Source: Cristatella mucedo (Eukaryota > Bryozoa > Phylactolaemata > Cristatellidae). Taken from it: DNA of 64,000 nt. This document shows, in pieces, positions 41,465 through 53,530 of the stretch. Every line of letters begins with the position of its first letter. The first letter of the stretch is position 1. The stretch spans positions 2,286,501 to 2,350,500 of the forward strand of contig WPIO01000001.1 of NCBI GenBank assembly GCA_009760855.2. Direction: 5' to 3'. A program made the translations under genes and the position numbers. Below the pieces are notes generated by a model. The model saw only the letters and a program-made list of their open reading frames with translations. It had not been told where the DNA came from and did no database searches.

Positions 41465-41640
41465 TTTGTTCTCCTGCTACAGCAAATGTTACTGGTTTGT
41501 TTTGAATAGTGTCTAGCTCATTTCAATTTCTTTGGAAGAGCTCTCAATATTGATAGTTTCTCATTAGATATCTTGGAGTTCTTGCGTCACTTTGTTAAAA
41601 ATAGTGTCAATTGAAGCACTACCAATTTCATTTCTATATT
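41465..41640 (-). pseudogene. Major capsid N-terminal remnant (older element)
   Basis: Matches 14,380-14,560 of the first element. The start ATG region reads TTTAATATAGAA-ATG at about 41,631, keeping the promoter motif. It continues across the LINE at 39,340. Confidence 0.65.
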
Positions 41641-41699
41641 AAAAATAAAAGCAGATACAAACAGAAATGAATGAAAGGGAATAGAGATAAAGAGAGAGA

Positions 41700-42160
41700 G
41701 AGACAAAAATATTATCCTTGATTTTTCTGAATGTATAATCCTGTACCAATTTTCTTCATTGTATCGCTGTATCCATCGGCCCTTGTTCTTTGAATAACAG
41801 ATTTCTCTTTTATTATTTGTTAAATTTATTTAAATGTCTCTGCATCATTCTATTTTAATGTTTGAGTTTAATCCTTTACTTTATGGTAAGAATCTATAAC
41901 TTTAACTTAACTTTTCTTCTTACCCAGTTTATTGATCATACATTCCCTTTTCATGAAGTCATTTTTAAATCTTTTCATCCTACTCCTCATCTTACTCTTT
42001 TTCTCGTCGTTTTTGTTCTCCGTATTGTTCTTCTATTTTTATCGCTTATAGTTTGTTCTAGCTTTATCGTCTATTTCTCTCTTCTCCTATGTGAGCATTT
42101 CTAGTCAATTACTTGTTTTTAGTTTTCAATTCAATGAGTTTTTTCTTGGGTGCATTTAAA
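41700..42160 (-). pseudogene. Coiled-coil gene remnant (older element)
   Basis: Minus strand ends TMKKIGTGLYIQKNQG near 41,720 and continues with KEKSVIQRTRADG and a Lys/Glu-rich stretch up to about 42,110. Shows where the first copy's gene should end. The plus ORF at 41,862-42,104 is a shadow. Confidence 0.6.
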
Positions 42161-42309
42161 TTCCGCTATTTGCTATATTTGAATCCTTGTGAGTTATTCC
42201 AAAAATTTAAGGTGCAAGATTTCTAACGAAATCGAGTACTTAATCAAGAATTCCAGTACCAACAGATCTAACAATAGTATCACACTTTCTTCCTGTTGTA
42301 TTATCATAA

Positions 42310-42645
42310 TGTTGTCTGACTGTGTGGGTCTGGGGATGTCAGTTTTGAGCTCGAACCGACGTGACCCGTTACCGAATAGCCTCGGCCGGCCGTCGTACGT
42401 CGATCCGTTGACGCTCCTATTGCTAGGGCTGGGGCAGAGGTTGAGCTCTCGATACCTATGACATTCTGCAGGTCTGCCATGTCTTTGTTGCCATCTTGTG
42501 GGAGTATGCTTTTGGCCATAACGTTAGCGGCACCACAAGACACCCAGGCTTTGAGGGTGCACTGGAGAATTTCTGTGACGAGGACCGTACGGGAAATTTC
42601 CTTGAGGAGTCAATAAAGGAAATTAGCTTCCCATTAATATAAAAT
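42310..42645. other. GC-rich insert of unknown origin in the older element
   Basis: Abrupt change from AT-rich viral DNA to GC-rich sequence (GCCTCGGCCGGCCGTCGTAC) and back. The minus strand has a short open frame (FYINGKLISFIDSSRKFP; WPKAYSHKMATKTWQTC) that faintly recalls retroelement protease or integrase flanks, but this is weak. No terminal repeats found. Confidence 0.45.
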
Positions 42646-43530
42646 CGACACAATTTTAGAGTGATTGCATCATCTGAAATGACGTTTACAAGATTCTATT
42701 CTGATCAGTTAAACTAAAGCATACCTTGGCCAATTGCTTCCACGTCTCATCTAGTTGGAAAGTAATTACTGTTAAAATATAAAGATCTGTCCTTTTCTCT
42801 TGAATTTATACCTGAAATATCAATATTTAGAAAATTATTAAATTGGGTAAGAAATCTGCTTTAGTTTTCAGCGTAATTTATTTCAGGATTAACTAAGTCA
42901 CTAGTTCTCCTAATCATTTCATTCTCTGGTGATGCCATTTTATTCCAAGCTTTATACGATCCAGAAAGGGACATGGCTTTTTCTATGTTTTCATAGGGAG
43001 TTCCACCTGCCACGTTAGGATCTAATGATCCCTGATTATTGGAGTCAAATCAAAGTGTATTTTTAATACTCTCACTAAAATCTGAAACATTAGATCCTAA
43101 AAAATAGCACAGTCACCAATTACTTGCATTATTATTGCGTAGTCAGTATCTACAGAGGTTCTAATTCCAAAACGATAATCTCTCTTTGTTTGGTCACAGT
43201 AGTGATCTTAAATTAGAAATCCTCCTGATAGTTTTAATCCGTCGAACTAGGTGTTTCTGAGTATTGAATTCAATACATTTAATAACTGATTATAATCAAA
43301 ATAGTCTGCTTTTATTCTTAAAGCCAAGTCATCACAGTCTGTCATTGATCTTTTATGCTAAAGTATAACCTTTGCTCCAGATACTATGCGAAAAACAACT
43401 TTAATGTATTAATGAATTCAGTTCTTCTTAGTCCAATATTATTATAACCTTTTTTATTAAGAAATATTTGAGGACTTGACGTTTTTATAGGGTACTAGTG
43501 TGTCCCGTTATTATAATAGAAATTATATGA
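42646..43530 (-). pseudogene. Penton-like minor capsid remnant (older element)
   Basis: Collinear with 15,174-16,025. Near 42,750 the frame reads NYFPTR, TGA, DVEAI, the same arrangement as FLPTR-TGA-DID in the first element. Blocks around 42,940-43,000 match AMYFSGTYKAWNKMQ. Frames broken elsewhere. Confidence 0.7.
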
Positions 43531-43539
43531 TATTTTCAT

Positions 43540-44640
43540 GCACTTTCTACTACTGCTGTAAACATTTATTGACCAAAGTCAAACTGCTTTAAGTCTTGAT
43601 TAGTGGCATTAATGATTATATCCGAAGTCTTTCACCCAGATATATTATGGGGCTCAGTCATAGTCTCTTCAGAAACCATTAATTCCCATGGATACATATT
43701 GCTAGTAAAGCTCCTACTAACTTAAGACTGAGTTTCATTTATGTAACTAGATCCACTAGCTACTAAGTTACGGTGAACTACCACTAAATTTGTATCCTGA
43801 TACAAGCAATTTATTTCTGATATAACTTTTACTAAAGGCTGATAAAGAATACTGTAGATACTGTACAGAAACAACTTTATATATATTTGGAAAGTGGGAC
43901 TTAGTTTTATAACCATACCTAGTGAAACCTAAAGTTTCTGAAACTTTAGATCTATCCGTCCAACCGGCATTTTAATCCATAGAATCCGAGGTTACAGTCT
44001 CTATTCCAATCTCAAATTTATCAACATTTGATCCTGATAGTACAATAGAACTATTTGTTGTATCAGCGTATCCAATGCTGATGTCATCAGATACTCCAGA
44101 TAATATTTTCCTTATTTTATTGTAACTACCTCTTCTAATTATCATGCTAGTCTTATAATGAAAATTTTATGTTTGCCAGTAATGATATTATAGAGTAAAA
44201 CTCCACTAATTTCTTAAACCCAGTTTGTAATCCCTTACATTTTAAAATCATTGGTTTATTTATTCTTACTTTAGAAGAATTAGTTGTAGCACTGATAATA
44301 AAAATGTCTTCCCTATTTACTTGCTTGAGTACGCTTCTTTATTGCTTCTACATTTCTTAAGATTTCCTGAGCTTTTGTTTTTTTTAGTTTCATCTATATT
44401 TCCCGAAATAATCAACAGCAGAACTAATTGAACTTACACTCCAATGTTTCCAGCAGAAGTTTTTCGAATCCAATTCATCTTTATCAAAGATTCTTTTTTA
44501 CAACCGATGAAACAGCGTGTGCTTTATTTCTAATTTCAGTAATCAGTGATGTTAGTACCACTTATAGGAAGCTTAATTATATAATCAAGAATATGTAATT
44601 ATTTTTGGCTGACATATCTTTCATATTTAGATTATATCAG
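43540..44640 (-). pseudogene. Remnants of the 16.0-17.2 kb genes (older element)
   Basis: 43,540 to about 44,400 parallels the 16,033-16,667 gene (for example EPHNISG and YPWELMV-like stretches near 43,640-43,700). 44,400-44,640 parallels the 3' half of the long helical gene (HILDYIIKLPIS near 44,570). The remainder of that gene is absent. Confidence 0.5.
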
Positions 44641-44644
44641 TGAT

Positions 44645-45530
44645 TTTATTCTAGCCAGATTCTCTTGCTAATATATATTTTCTCCATACTTTCCATCCAA
44701 CATCAATTTGGTTCGGCAATAAATATTTCCTGCTCCCCTTGCTGTACCAATTTTTAAGTTTGGAACTTTGGAGACACGGAGCATTCATCTTTTCTTCATG
44801 AGTTATCATTAGAATGATTTTAGCAGTATTCACTGTGACGTTAATAATCATCTGCATAAATTCAATTACCGTTACATGGATACTAATTGTAGTACCGATA
44901 GTTCCTATAATTCCAGCAGCAGAAAAAGCAATAATAGCAGGCATTGTAGGTGTAATATTCCATCACCACGTTCTTCACTGCGTGTTTCTTCGCCAAGTAC
45001 ATCATGAAAACTCTTAGAAAACGACCTCCTATCTAATACAGATGGGTTCCAATCAACTTTCTATCCAAAAGGATTAATCAGAAATTTACTTAGATCCAAG
45101 CAAAAATCAGAATTGCTCTTTTCTGCTTAGGGTAGTATAAGCTAGTATCTTATTTATACAATAACCAAATCCGAGCCTTAGTATTATTTTCTTAAGTCCA
45201 TCGTTGTTTTCAGCAACAGTTTTCCAACTGAAATAACCACATTTCTCTGATGAAATATAGGCGACTATTTCTTTTATAAACAATTCAAGATCAACAATTC
45301 CACTTTTGCCACATAAGAAACCTTAGAATGTTTTAATAGCAGCTCCAAAAATATTGAAAGATTGTCAAACTTTTGGAACAATAGATGCGACTTTATTAGG
45401 TGCAGATAAGCTACATTTTATTGCTATCTTTAGAGCTACTTTTAAAATTCCCTTTGAAGCGATATCAATCCCAGTTGTAATTCTGGATACTGCGTCTTTT
45501 GTTGCGTGTATTTTTGCCTTCTGATATTCC
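44645..45530 (-). pseudogene. Membrane-protein remnant (older element)
   Basis: Collinear with 21,287-22,378. SKLKNWYSKGS near 44,745 aligns with the QSE-TGA-LKN site of the first copy and shows Trp (TGG) there. VPKV followed by a stop and QSFNIFGA near 45,360 aligns with the first copy's TAG site and shows CAA. A hydrophobic block lies at about 44,810-44,945; the plus ORF there is a shadow. Confidence 0.6.
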
Positions 45531-45599
45531 TAATCCTCTTAGTTCCTTAGACAAAGTGATTGTATAACCCGTGTCAGATCTTTATTGCATTATTAATTT

Positions 45600-45839
45600 T
45601 ACGTATCAAAGATCTGCTACGATTTAAAAAATGTTAAATATATAATTAAAGTTTTCTAATCTTATAAGCTTTCCAGACCACAGTCCCTTATGCCAAGTTA
45701 CACTAATATGAACTCTGCTTTCCAGCTTCGGTTTTATATCCTTTCTATACAGTATGTAATTATTATTAACAAAATTAGATGAACAATTTACTTGCTAATT
45801 ACAAAATTAGATAAAAACCTATTATAAACTTGAATTTAG
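45600..45839. other. AT-rich stretch of the older element, no gene assigned
   Basis: Between the membrane-protein and fibre remnants. In the first element these starts are 10 bp apart, so this is extra sequence. No repeat or coding pattern identified. Confidence 0.35.
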
Positions 45840-48480
45840 GAAATAACAGACTAACTGACCTAGGGCAACTAATTAATGATTCCAATGCTATGACATTGGA
45901 TTATGCAAGGATTTCCATCTGTCTGGAAACTCCGTAACTAATTTTAGAAGAACCGTATCCAATAATTTGGTGACTAGATCAAGTGTAAAAGTGAGCTAAA
46001 CTAAGTATTGATATAATACGCGGAATCGGTGGGAATTCAGCAGACGAAACAAGTTTTCAAAGTAACCGACCTCTCAAACTAATGAACTATGGACTACTAA
46101 AGAAGATGTCTCAGTTCATTGGAGGAGTATCGAGGTTGACCTTTGATCTAAGAAATCATACGACAACAAATTTTGGAATTTGTAATAGTTTAGGTAAATC
46201 TACAGTAGATAAAAAGCTATTTAATAAGGTACTTCAGAATGAATAGTTATCCGAGTGTTTTGGAAATATGAATTTTTATAATTCTTCCTATAATAGATAC
46301 AAATGGCACCGGTCGACAGAGCTCTAGTAAAAAGTCATTCAAAGTTTTGTCATCAAAGGTAATCCTGTTGGTTTTAATACATTACTTCCAACACTCAGGC
46401 CAGGGGTACTTAGTAACTTCGGAATGACGATACGTGTACTTGTGCTTAATGGTGTCTGGTCTGATCTGAGCGCAGCAGGAAATGTAAGAGTAACTTTAAT
46501 GTTAGTAATAGATTGAAGTTGGAAATCTAGATATCAAAACAACTTCTATGTAATGGGTTAATTCCGTATCTTGATTCTATCTTTATTATAGCATAGAATC
46601 TGTATCTGTAAAATCCCAAAAGGAAGAAGGATCTCCTAAGAAACTAAGAAGGATCTCCTAAGAACGGCGTGAGAAAAGCAGAAGTTATGAGTTCGGGAAA
46701 TCATAGTATGAATTATGAACTTTATAAAAAACTTAGGGAATTTCGTTGACCAAGGAAATGCAGTTAACAGAAATTAAATTGATACAACTTTGTAAAAAGA
46801 GTGTGTATAGTAACTACTTTAGATGGAAATCTATATATGAACAATCAACGAATAACGAATCTGGAAAATCACGTGAATCCATCAAACGCTCTAAGTATTC
46901 ATGAGCTAATTATGGTTAACAGACCTTCAGCAGGTTTGACAGATATCCATAATAAAGATTAAGTAGATAATAATATTGATAAGGCTGTAGATGTTCAATA
47001 AGAAAATTTAGAAGCAAACTCGTATGCAATTATAAGTTTTTGTAATCCAGCATATCCAAATCATGGAGCTATATTGACTCATTTGAATAGTCTAATGGAT
47101 GGAAATATAATGAAATAATAATGGCTGTAACAATTTAAGGATATATGGATGATTCGCTAACTAAAAATAAAATGGGGTTCCTTATTAGGGCAATAGGTTA
47201 GTGCCATGGGATGTGCTATGATACTGAGATTAGAATTGGTGGTTAGTGCTAGTGTTTGTTAGTAGTTAGCTCCTCAGCTCCAGATATTGGACTGCAAGTA
47301 TTTAAGCCTCCTTCATATACATGCTCCGGAGTAGTTGAGATATTATCAGACAGTTATATTATGCTAGATCCCAATGGAAAACTGATTACAACCTCGTTTT
47401 TTAGGTCACGACAGGTGTTTATGTATAATAAAAAAATAATAGTGCACGTTGATATAGATCCAAGATAAAATCATCACAAGAAACTATCTTGATAAAAACA
47501 AGATAGATGTGGATGGAAATAGGTTAATTATCCCACAAATTCCATGGACTATTTGAAGTTTTTATATAAAGATTCTTCCGATCATTACCTTGGAGATATT
47601 CTGATAATGTAATAAGAGGAAAACATCTACAAACTATATAAATACGTTAATATAGCACCGCGAATTTGAATTGATGACTCCCAAACTAAATCAGACGTCG
47701 ATGCTTAAGAAAAGACCTTTAGGAACTATTAATATACTAGGAAATTGATTAATAGATAGACTTAATACTTTAAATAGTAAGACATTTTATTCTCGGAAAT
47801 ATTACAAGTCTATATTTGGAAAGAAAAGAATGGCCCACTAACAGCAAATACTCCTACCTAGAACAAGATGGCCCAGAATATCGTTTGTCTAGACTGTCTA
47901 AAGTGAAAGTGGAAAAGCCAATTTACTCTAAGCTAACAATAAAACATATTCTATATTAAGTGCTATTTTTATGTCAAGTACATATTGATGAAGCTCAGCT
48001 GAATCTAAGAAGTGATATTGACAATTAAACCTTGTATACAGTTTGGGATACAAAACTTCAATGGATTAGTTTCAAGTAAGTGCACGCCATTGCTATGATG
48101 TATACTATCAAATAGCGACATAAATCATTGAAGTCTCAATACTAGCTAAAGATCCACAGTATTCGGAAACTGCTAATATCAATTTTTTCCTGTGGATTTA
48201 TTCATCTAATCTACTGTCATTTAAATGCTTTAGAAGAGATAACAACATGCAACTGCTGATATTGAATAACAAACTTGAATTTTTCTAATTTGGCTCATAA
48301 TACTCAAAAAATTAGGGATTCTACATTTAGAGAATCTATTCCATTTACCGGCATACTTTTTATAACTAGATATCTAAAGTTGAATTATAGACCCGATTTA
48401 AATTATAGCTACACGTCCAGGTGATTGCATTGAGATTTGATTAGTATGAAGAATTATATTCTCACAAAAATATATATCCT
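45840..48480 (+). pseudogene. Three fibre-gene remnants (older element)
   Basis: In the order of the first element. Fibre 2-like NRLTDLGQLINDSNAMTLDY near 45,845 and RPLKLMNYGLLKKMSQ near 46,065; fibre 3-like GNLYMNNQRITNLENHVNPS near 46,820; head region near 47,256-47,468 (ILSDSYIMLDPNGKLITTS, matching ELYDSYILDPSKKIVATS); fibre 4-like region to about 48,480. Multiple stops and shifts. Confidence 0.65.
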
Positions 48481-48639
48481 TTTAATGTACAGAAATATAT
48501 CTATATATGGAAAGTCTGAACAAAATTCAAAGGGAACAAGCAATTTAATTATGAATTATATAAATAAAACAGAAGAAGTTTTTTAGAAAATTAAAAACCG
48601 AAATACAACTATGAATCTTTAAAAATGATGCTTTAGGAT

Positions 48640-50229
48640 CAAGGTTCACCTGAATTCCTTAAGAGTACTACTTGAATAGAACACACTACTTACTGATTCG
48701 AAAGCCCACTAATCGTATGTATCTTGTCCACAAACATCTGAACTGAACCAAGTTCATTTATAACAACATATTTTAAATCATCAATAAACTCGGTAAATAT
48801 ATTTTATCTTTTATTTCACTATTGAGGCTTGCCATATATGGATTATTTGGACTCATTCTAAAACTTGTATACTTGGCTAATAGTCTTGCTACTTTAGCAA
48901 TTAATTGCTACTATCCTCAATGCAGTCAAATGGAATTGTATATATTTTAAAATCTGAATTCGTCTTTCCAACAAATTTTCTGTGTAAGTTTATCTGTACA
49001 CTTTATCTCTACATTAATATAAATCATCTCTGTATTATTGTGGAAAATATCAACGGCTAAGATGAAGTTCCCGATGTGGTTGCTGAAGTTCCAGGTACAG
49101 TTCTTGTAATTTCTGAAGCTTCAGATGCATTTCCTAAACTCGTAGAAGTTCGAGATGTGCTTCCGGAAGTTGAAGACGCAGCTGAAGCAGCAACAGCAGT
49201 AGGTATTGCCTTTGGTTTGTACTAGTTATTTCTGGTAAAATTGCGAATACTCATCTTTAACAAGACCTGAGATATGAGGTTTCACTCCAGAGACGCCACA
49301 GATGAGTGTCGATGCAGTTGGAAGTTGACTACCAATCCAAGTGGAATAAGATTTGATTTCTCGATGAGTATCTAAAAGATTATCTAACTTTGCTAAAGCA
49401 ATTGGATCAATGTCGGTAGTTACTTTAGAAGATCCACAATTTGTAAGTGTTTGTGCCTCTGCTTCACACTCAGCCACAAAGATGTACTAGTTTAAAATAC
49501 TGATTAGTAAAGACTGAGGCATCTGAATCAAGCATTTTGGCATCATATGCTGTCATTCTAGCTGTAGTAGTTCTAGCTGCGGTAGTTACTGTTGCCATTT
49601 CCCTCTGTGCTCTATAAAAAAATAATGAAATCATTATCAGGCATGAAAAAAAACACAACAACAGGACCAGATGGCAACAACCTATCACTAATAACAATCT
49701 ATACACCATCTTTAGTTGCTTGAGATTTCTTTCTTTTTTTCTCACTTAACGGACTAATTATTTTTCTTCTGCATTCAAATAGTATAACAGTAGTATTGGA
49801 AATGTCTTTCAAAGTTTTTTAAACGAACTACTGACTTCAGGAATAACCTTATCTAAAGAATAATTTACTGTTGTCAGTTTATCAAGACAAATTTGTGCTG
49901 CCTTTTTACAAGGCTGCTCAAAACGTAGAACTCTTGAAAAATGTATTTACATGTATTATAAATATTAATTTCTCTCAAAAATGTACAAAAAGACAAGAGC
50001 TCGCATTTTTTTCTTTGGATTTCTGTTTTCGGACTCCCTTGCGACGCTTATAGTTTCGTCTTCAACTTCAGATCCTTCAGCTAGGTAATCATGATCGCTA
50101 GAAAAATGATATTCCGCTTCATCTCCAGAAAGAGTTTCAGTTGACCTGAGACTAATACCTGAATCAAATTAACAATTTCTTCCTCCAATTTCCTGTCCCA
50201 TTTCAGTAGAAATTTCTATACCATAGATT
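48640..50229 (-). pseudogene. Remnants of the small-gene cluster (older element)
   Basis: Collinear with 25,131-26,565. 49,226-49,610 gives IKSYSTWIGSQLPTASTLIC and ARMTAYDAKMLDSDAS, matching the 165-aa gene. 49,720-49,960 matches the 99-aa gene. 50,000-50,220 parallels the acidic gene. A short TCAG-rich expansion near 49,080-49,200 (repeated GAAGTTC units) lies in the C-terminus of the 165-aa homologue. Confidence 0.6.
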
Positions 50230-50811
50230 AATTTTATATGGCACCATAATTATTCAGATTTTTTTTAGAAATATAAGCTGTTCAAACCTTGCACTTGTGA
50301 CAATAGCCACCACTCTCCTTAATTTTCCAAATGGTTATCGGGGTGTAAGCAGCACTCACATCTGAGCCAATACCTCGTATGCCCCTTAGCAGAAGGATGT
50401 GACCCTTCTGTTCAATCTTGTAAAATTCTCTAACCACTTACTCATTAAATGTTTTCATCGCATTGTAATCTGTAATTGCTCCAACCTGAAAAATTGTTTC
50501 GGCAGTATCTAAACAATCTAAATAAGAATCACGGCTCAACTTTTCACACTTTACACCACTAGGTGGAACTCATTATCCTTAAACATAAAGGGAATACACT
50601 TTCTAGGCATCTTATCTGAACATAAAGTTGGCCTAAAAGCACGACTCTTCTCAATAGGCATTTCTTTTACCTAACTTGAGCTTCCCAAATTCCTCTATAA
50701 AAGCTTGCCAAATTCCTCTATACAATCTCTAATTTTCTCTAGCTTGAGATAAAGATGATCTATTTAAACACATAATCAGTATAAACTTGCCTAACGTTTA
50801 TCCTAAGGCGT
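50230..50811 (-). pseudogene. Polymerase C-terminal remnant; older element truncated here
   Basis: Matches 26,760-27,440 of the first PolB, including the region upstream of LRPK (about 50,600-50,640) and the motif C neighbourhood near 50,770-50,790. Homology stops at about 50,811, next to a GT microsatellite; the rest of the polymerase and the right TIR are absent. Confidence 0.6.
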
Positions 50812-50837
50812 AGATCTTGGTGCATATATGTGTGCTC

Positions 50838-50870
50838 GTGTGTGTGTGTGTGTGTGTGTTTGTGTGTGCT
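50838..50870. repeat. (GT)n microsatellite
   Basis: GT dinucleotides with two interruptions at the broken end of the older element. Confidence 0.9.
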
Positions 50871-52300
50871 CTAGTGTAGCCGGGGCTACTGTCGTTTGAC
50901 ATATCGAGCTGGGTGCCACCTAGCCCGCAGGCCAGTCACCATAGAAGCAAAGGTCAAAGGGCCTTGCCTCCCCCCCCCCCGATAGGAAAGGAGAGGCGGT
51001 ACCTGTGCCTCGGTCTAAGCGGAAGGTCAAGCGGAAGTTTGCGAGGAGTGTGGCCCTGTATACCGTCAGTCGTGGCAGTTACTCAGCTGGCCGAACTTGT
51101 GACAGCGTACCCTGGTACTGCTGGAGTCGAGCCGGTGCAACATCGGCACTCTGCAAGCCGATTAGTCAAACTACACGTTTGTGTCTTTGAGAAATGAATT
51201 GCCAAGATGTTTTAAAGCGCAATACTTTGTACCAGCTTTGCTAGCTGGCTTTGTGCTTGTTGGCTAGTTTTAATTTGAAATCGTTTTTGCTATCTCCCAT
51301 CACCATCTGTCAGAATCTTGAGACTCCGTGATAAACTTGCTAGCGCGATTAGGAAACGGCCTCGCACACTTCAAATTGCGTTTACAGACATTTTGAGTGA
51401 GGTGCCAAAGATACTGTGTCAGTAGGGATGAAGCACTTGGAATAACATTCGCTCGGCGGCCCGATAGTCCACTGCTCTGACACTGGCCGGCCGTTGCTGC
51501 AACCAGCCTTCACTGCACAGCTCCTGCGTACGTACCGTCCTGACTTACTGCCGTGCGCAGCCTCTAGGCGGGCTACATATCTCAGATTTCAACATGTCTG
51601 CAAATGCACAGCGACGTAATAAGAGCTAACTCTCTATCTATGCCAATTCACAGCAGCACAGCTCAGGTCGCACCTGTTGCCTAGTGGGTGCTCAGAGAAG
51701 ACAGTTGGGCGGCCAGATTAATACCGGTATGCGTTGCTGGGTACCGCTGCTTTTAAGAGTGCTAGCAGTGTCTATGCAGAAGCCATACCCCGGACTAGGC
51801 TAAGAAAAGGCCCATTCGTGACCTCGCAGTCACCGTCAAGCGCATGAGCACTGACACATATTCTGCCCAATCGCGCTGGCCGATAGGAAGAACAATGCAG
51901 ATACTTCTTTGGCGCGCGATTGCGTTCGATGGAAGCTGTCGTCGAGCAACCAAAGCACGCCAAACGTAGGAGCAGTTGTAGGTCGGAGCTGCCATAAGTT
52001 AGAGCTGCTATATGTAGGAGCAGTCTCAGTTAGGAGCAGTCGTTCTCTTGGCGCTAAATGTGCACACGCTACACCGGGAGCTGCAGTCAGTAGTATGTGC
52101 AGTCAGTAGTATGTGCACCAGCGTTTACAGGTCAGCAAAGCCTACGTCGAGCGCTGTTCGGTCAATGAACTCGCCGAGCGGCAGCGTGTGTATTCACAGA
52201 GATTTGGCCCGCGACACTTCAGTTCGAGGCAGAAGTTCTTCCGCAAAGTATTCTGATGCCACAAGGGTGCACGAACATTCACTAGGAGAAAAAGGCTCCG
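50871..52300. other. GC-richer host spacer, no gene recognised
   Basis: Return to host-like composition. A poly-C tract is near 50,971-50,981. At about 51,965-52,045 short imperfect repeats of a TAGGAGCAGT-like unit occur, and CAGTCAGTAGTATGTG is duplicated near 52,083-52,115. ORFs (for example 50,913-51,197) show no known domain. Confidence 0.4.
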
Positions 52301-52309
52301 GTCTGTGTC

Positions 52310-52620
52310 CCTCTGTGCTCGTCTGTGTCTGTCTGTGTCCGTCTGTGTCTGTCTGTGTCCGTCTGTGTCCATCTGTGTCCGTCTGTGTCCATCTGTGTCC
52401 GTCTGTGTCCGTCTGTGTCCGTCTGTGTCCGTCTGTGTCTGGCTGTGTCTGGCTGTGTCCGTCTGTGTCCGTCTGTGCCCGTCTGTGCCCGTCTGTGCCC
52501 GTCTGTGCCCGTCTGTGCCCGTCTGTGCCCGTCTGTGCCCGTCTGTGCCCGTCTGTGCCCGTCTGTGCCCGTCTGTGCCCGTCTGTGCCCGTCTGTTTCC
52601 GTCTGTTTCTGTCTGTCTCT
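52310..52620. repeat. 10-bp minisatellite (GTCTGTGYCC)n, about 30 copies
   Basis: Nearly perfect array: first half mostly TGTGTCC, second half TGTGCCC. Because 10 is not a multiple of 3 and the unit lacks stops, several frames stay open on both strands. The long Cys/Val/Ser-rich ORFs here (52,048-53,015) are repeat artefacts. Confidence 0.95.
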
Positions 52621-53280
52621 GTCTCTGTCTGCCAGTCTGTCTGACAATCTCTGTCTCTGTCTGTCTGACTATCTCTGTCTCTGACTATCTTTGTCTGTCT
52701 CTGTCTGCCAGTCTGTCTGACTCTCTCTATCTGTCAACCCCTTCCCCCTCTCTCTCTTTGTCTATTCCTCTCTCACTCACCCGGTGGGACTGCGACGGCT
52801 TCTCTCTCTGCCTTAGAAGCAGTGGCTTCAGCCACTGCAAATCTGCCTCTGACTCTTTGTCTCATCACGTGGCTGTCCCTGTTTCTCTATATCACCGTGT
52901 CTCTGAGTGCCTCTTCGTAACTGTATCTATCCCCCTTCGTCTTTTCGTATTCATACTTTCTCTGTCTCTGCCTCTTCCCCTGCCTCTCTGCTTCATTGCC
53001 TTCTTGTGTCTCTGAATCAGTGTCTCTGTTTCTGGTGTAGTGTCTGGCCAAGTATCTGGCCGTACCTGTCCCTATCTTTCACTGTCTCTACTTTGGCCCG
53101 GCTTGCTCTGCTTCTCTGCCTTAATTTTGTTTAAATTTCAATTTCTGTGTCACTGTGTCTCTGCCTCTGTCAGTCTCTGTCTGTCGTGTTAATCGCTGTA
53201 TCCGTCTGTGTGTGCACTTTCAAGCGACTCGTGGCTGTAGTACAGAGGCAGATGTAGGGGCTCAGGCATGTATTTAAGTA
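52621..53280. repeat. TCTG/TCTC-rich imperfect pyrimidine tract
   Basis: Continues from the 10-bp array with degenerate CTGTCTCTGTCTG and CTCTCT motifs, losing regularity toward 53,200. No gene. Confidence 0.75.
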
Positions 53281-53379
53281 CCATTGCCTAGATACTTAGA
53301 TACCATTGGTAAAGGCAGAGGTAGAATACGGGGCAGGTACACAAGCGGAGGCAGAGGCGGGATAAAAATTATACTTGCT

Positions 53380-53530
53380 AATTTAACAGCATCTCTTCAA
53401 ATAGCGACAGAAAAGCCCTTACGGCTATCGCCGCCCCTGGCCGCGGCGAGAAAGGGTCACCCACTGCAAGATTCGAACCCACGACCTCGGAACCCAGGTC
53501 GTGAAAAGCAACCGCCTTACCTATGTGCCT
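53380..53530 (-). repeat. tRNA-derived SINE, family B
   Basis: The minus strand has GGTTGCTTTTCACGACCTGG then GGGTTCGAATCTTGCAGTGG and ends TCGCTATTTG, as in the copies at 2.4 and 55.8 kb. Confidence 0.7.

Larger units (their letters stand above)
33850..50811. mobile_element. Older, highly decayed Polinton relative, largely collinear with the first
   Basis: AT-rich again, with recognisable but broken versions of integrase, Cys-rich protein, fibre 1, YqaJ, MCP, coiled coil, minor capsid, several unknown genes, the fibre cluster, small genes and the polymerase C-terminus, mostly in the same order and orientation. No terminal repeats were found, so both ends seem lost. The part equivalent to about 17.3-21.3 kb of the first copy and most of the polymerase are missing. 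Homologous protein blocks look only moderately similar, far more divergent than the first copy's two TIRs are from each other, so this is an independent and older insertion. Confidence 0.85.

Noticed and set aside
44814-45017. Hydrophobic plus-strand ORF in the older element
   Set aside because: Antisense shadow of the Gly/Ala-rich membrane segment of the decayed minus-strand gene.
52048-53015. Long Cys/Val/Pro ORFs and their His/Arg/Thr-rich complements
   Set aside because: Products of the 10-bp minisatellite; no start context or domain.
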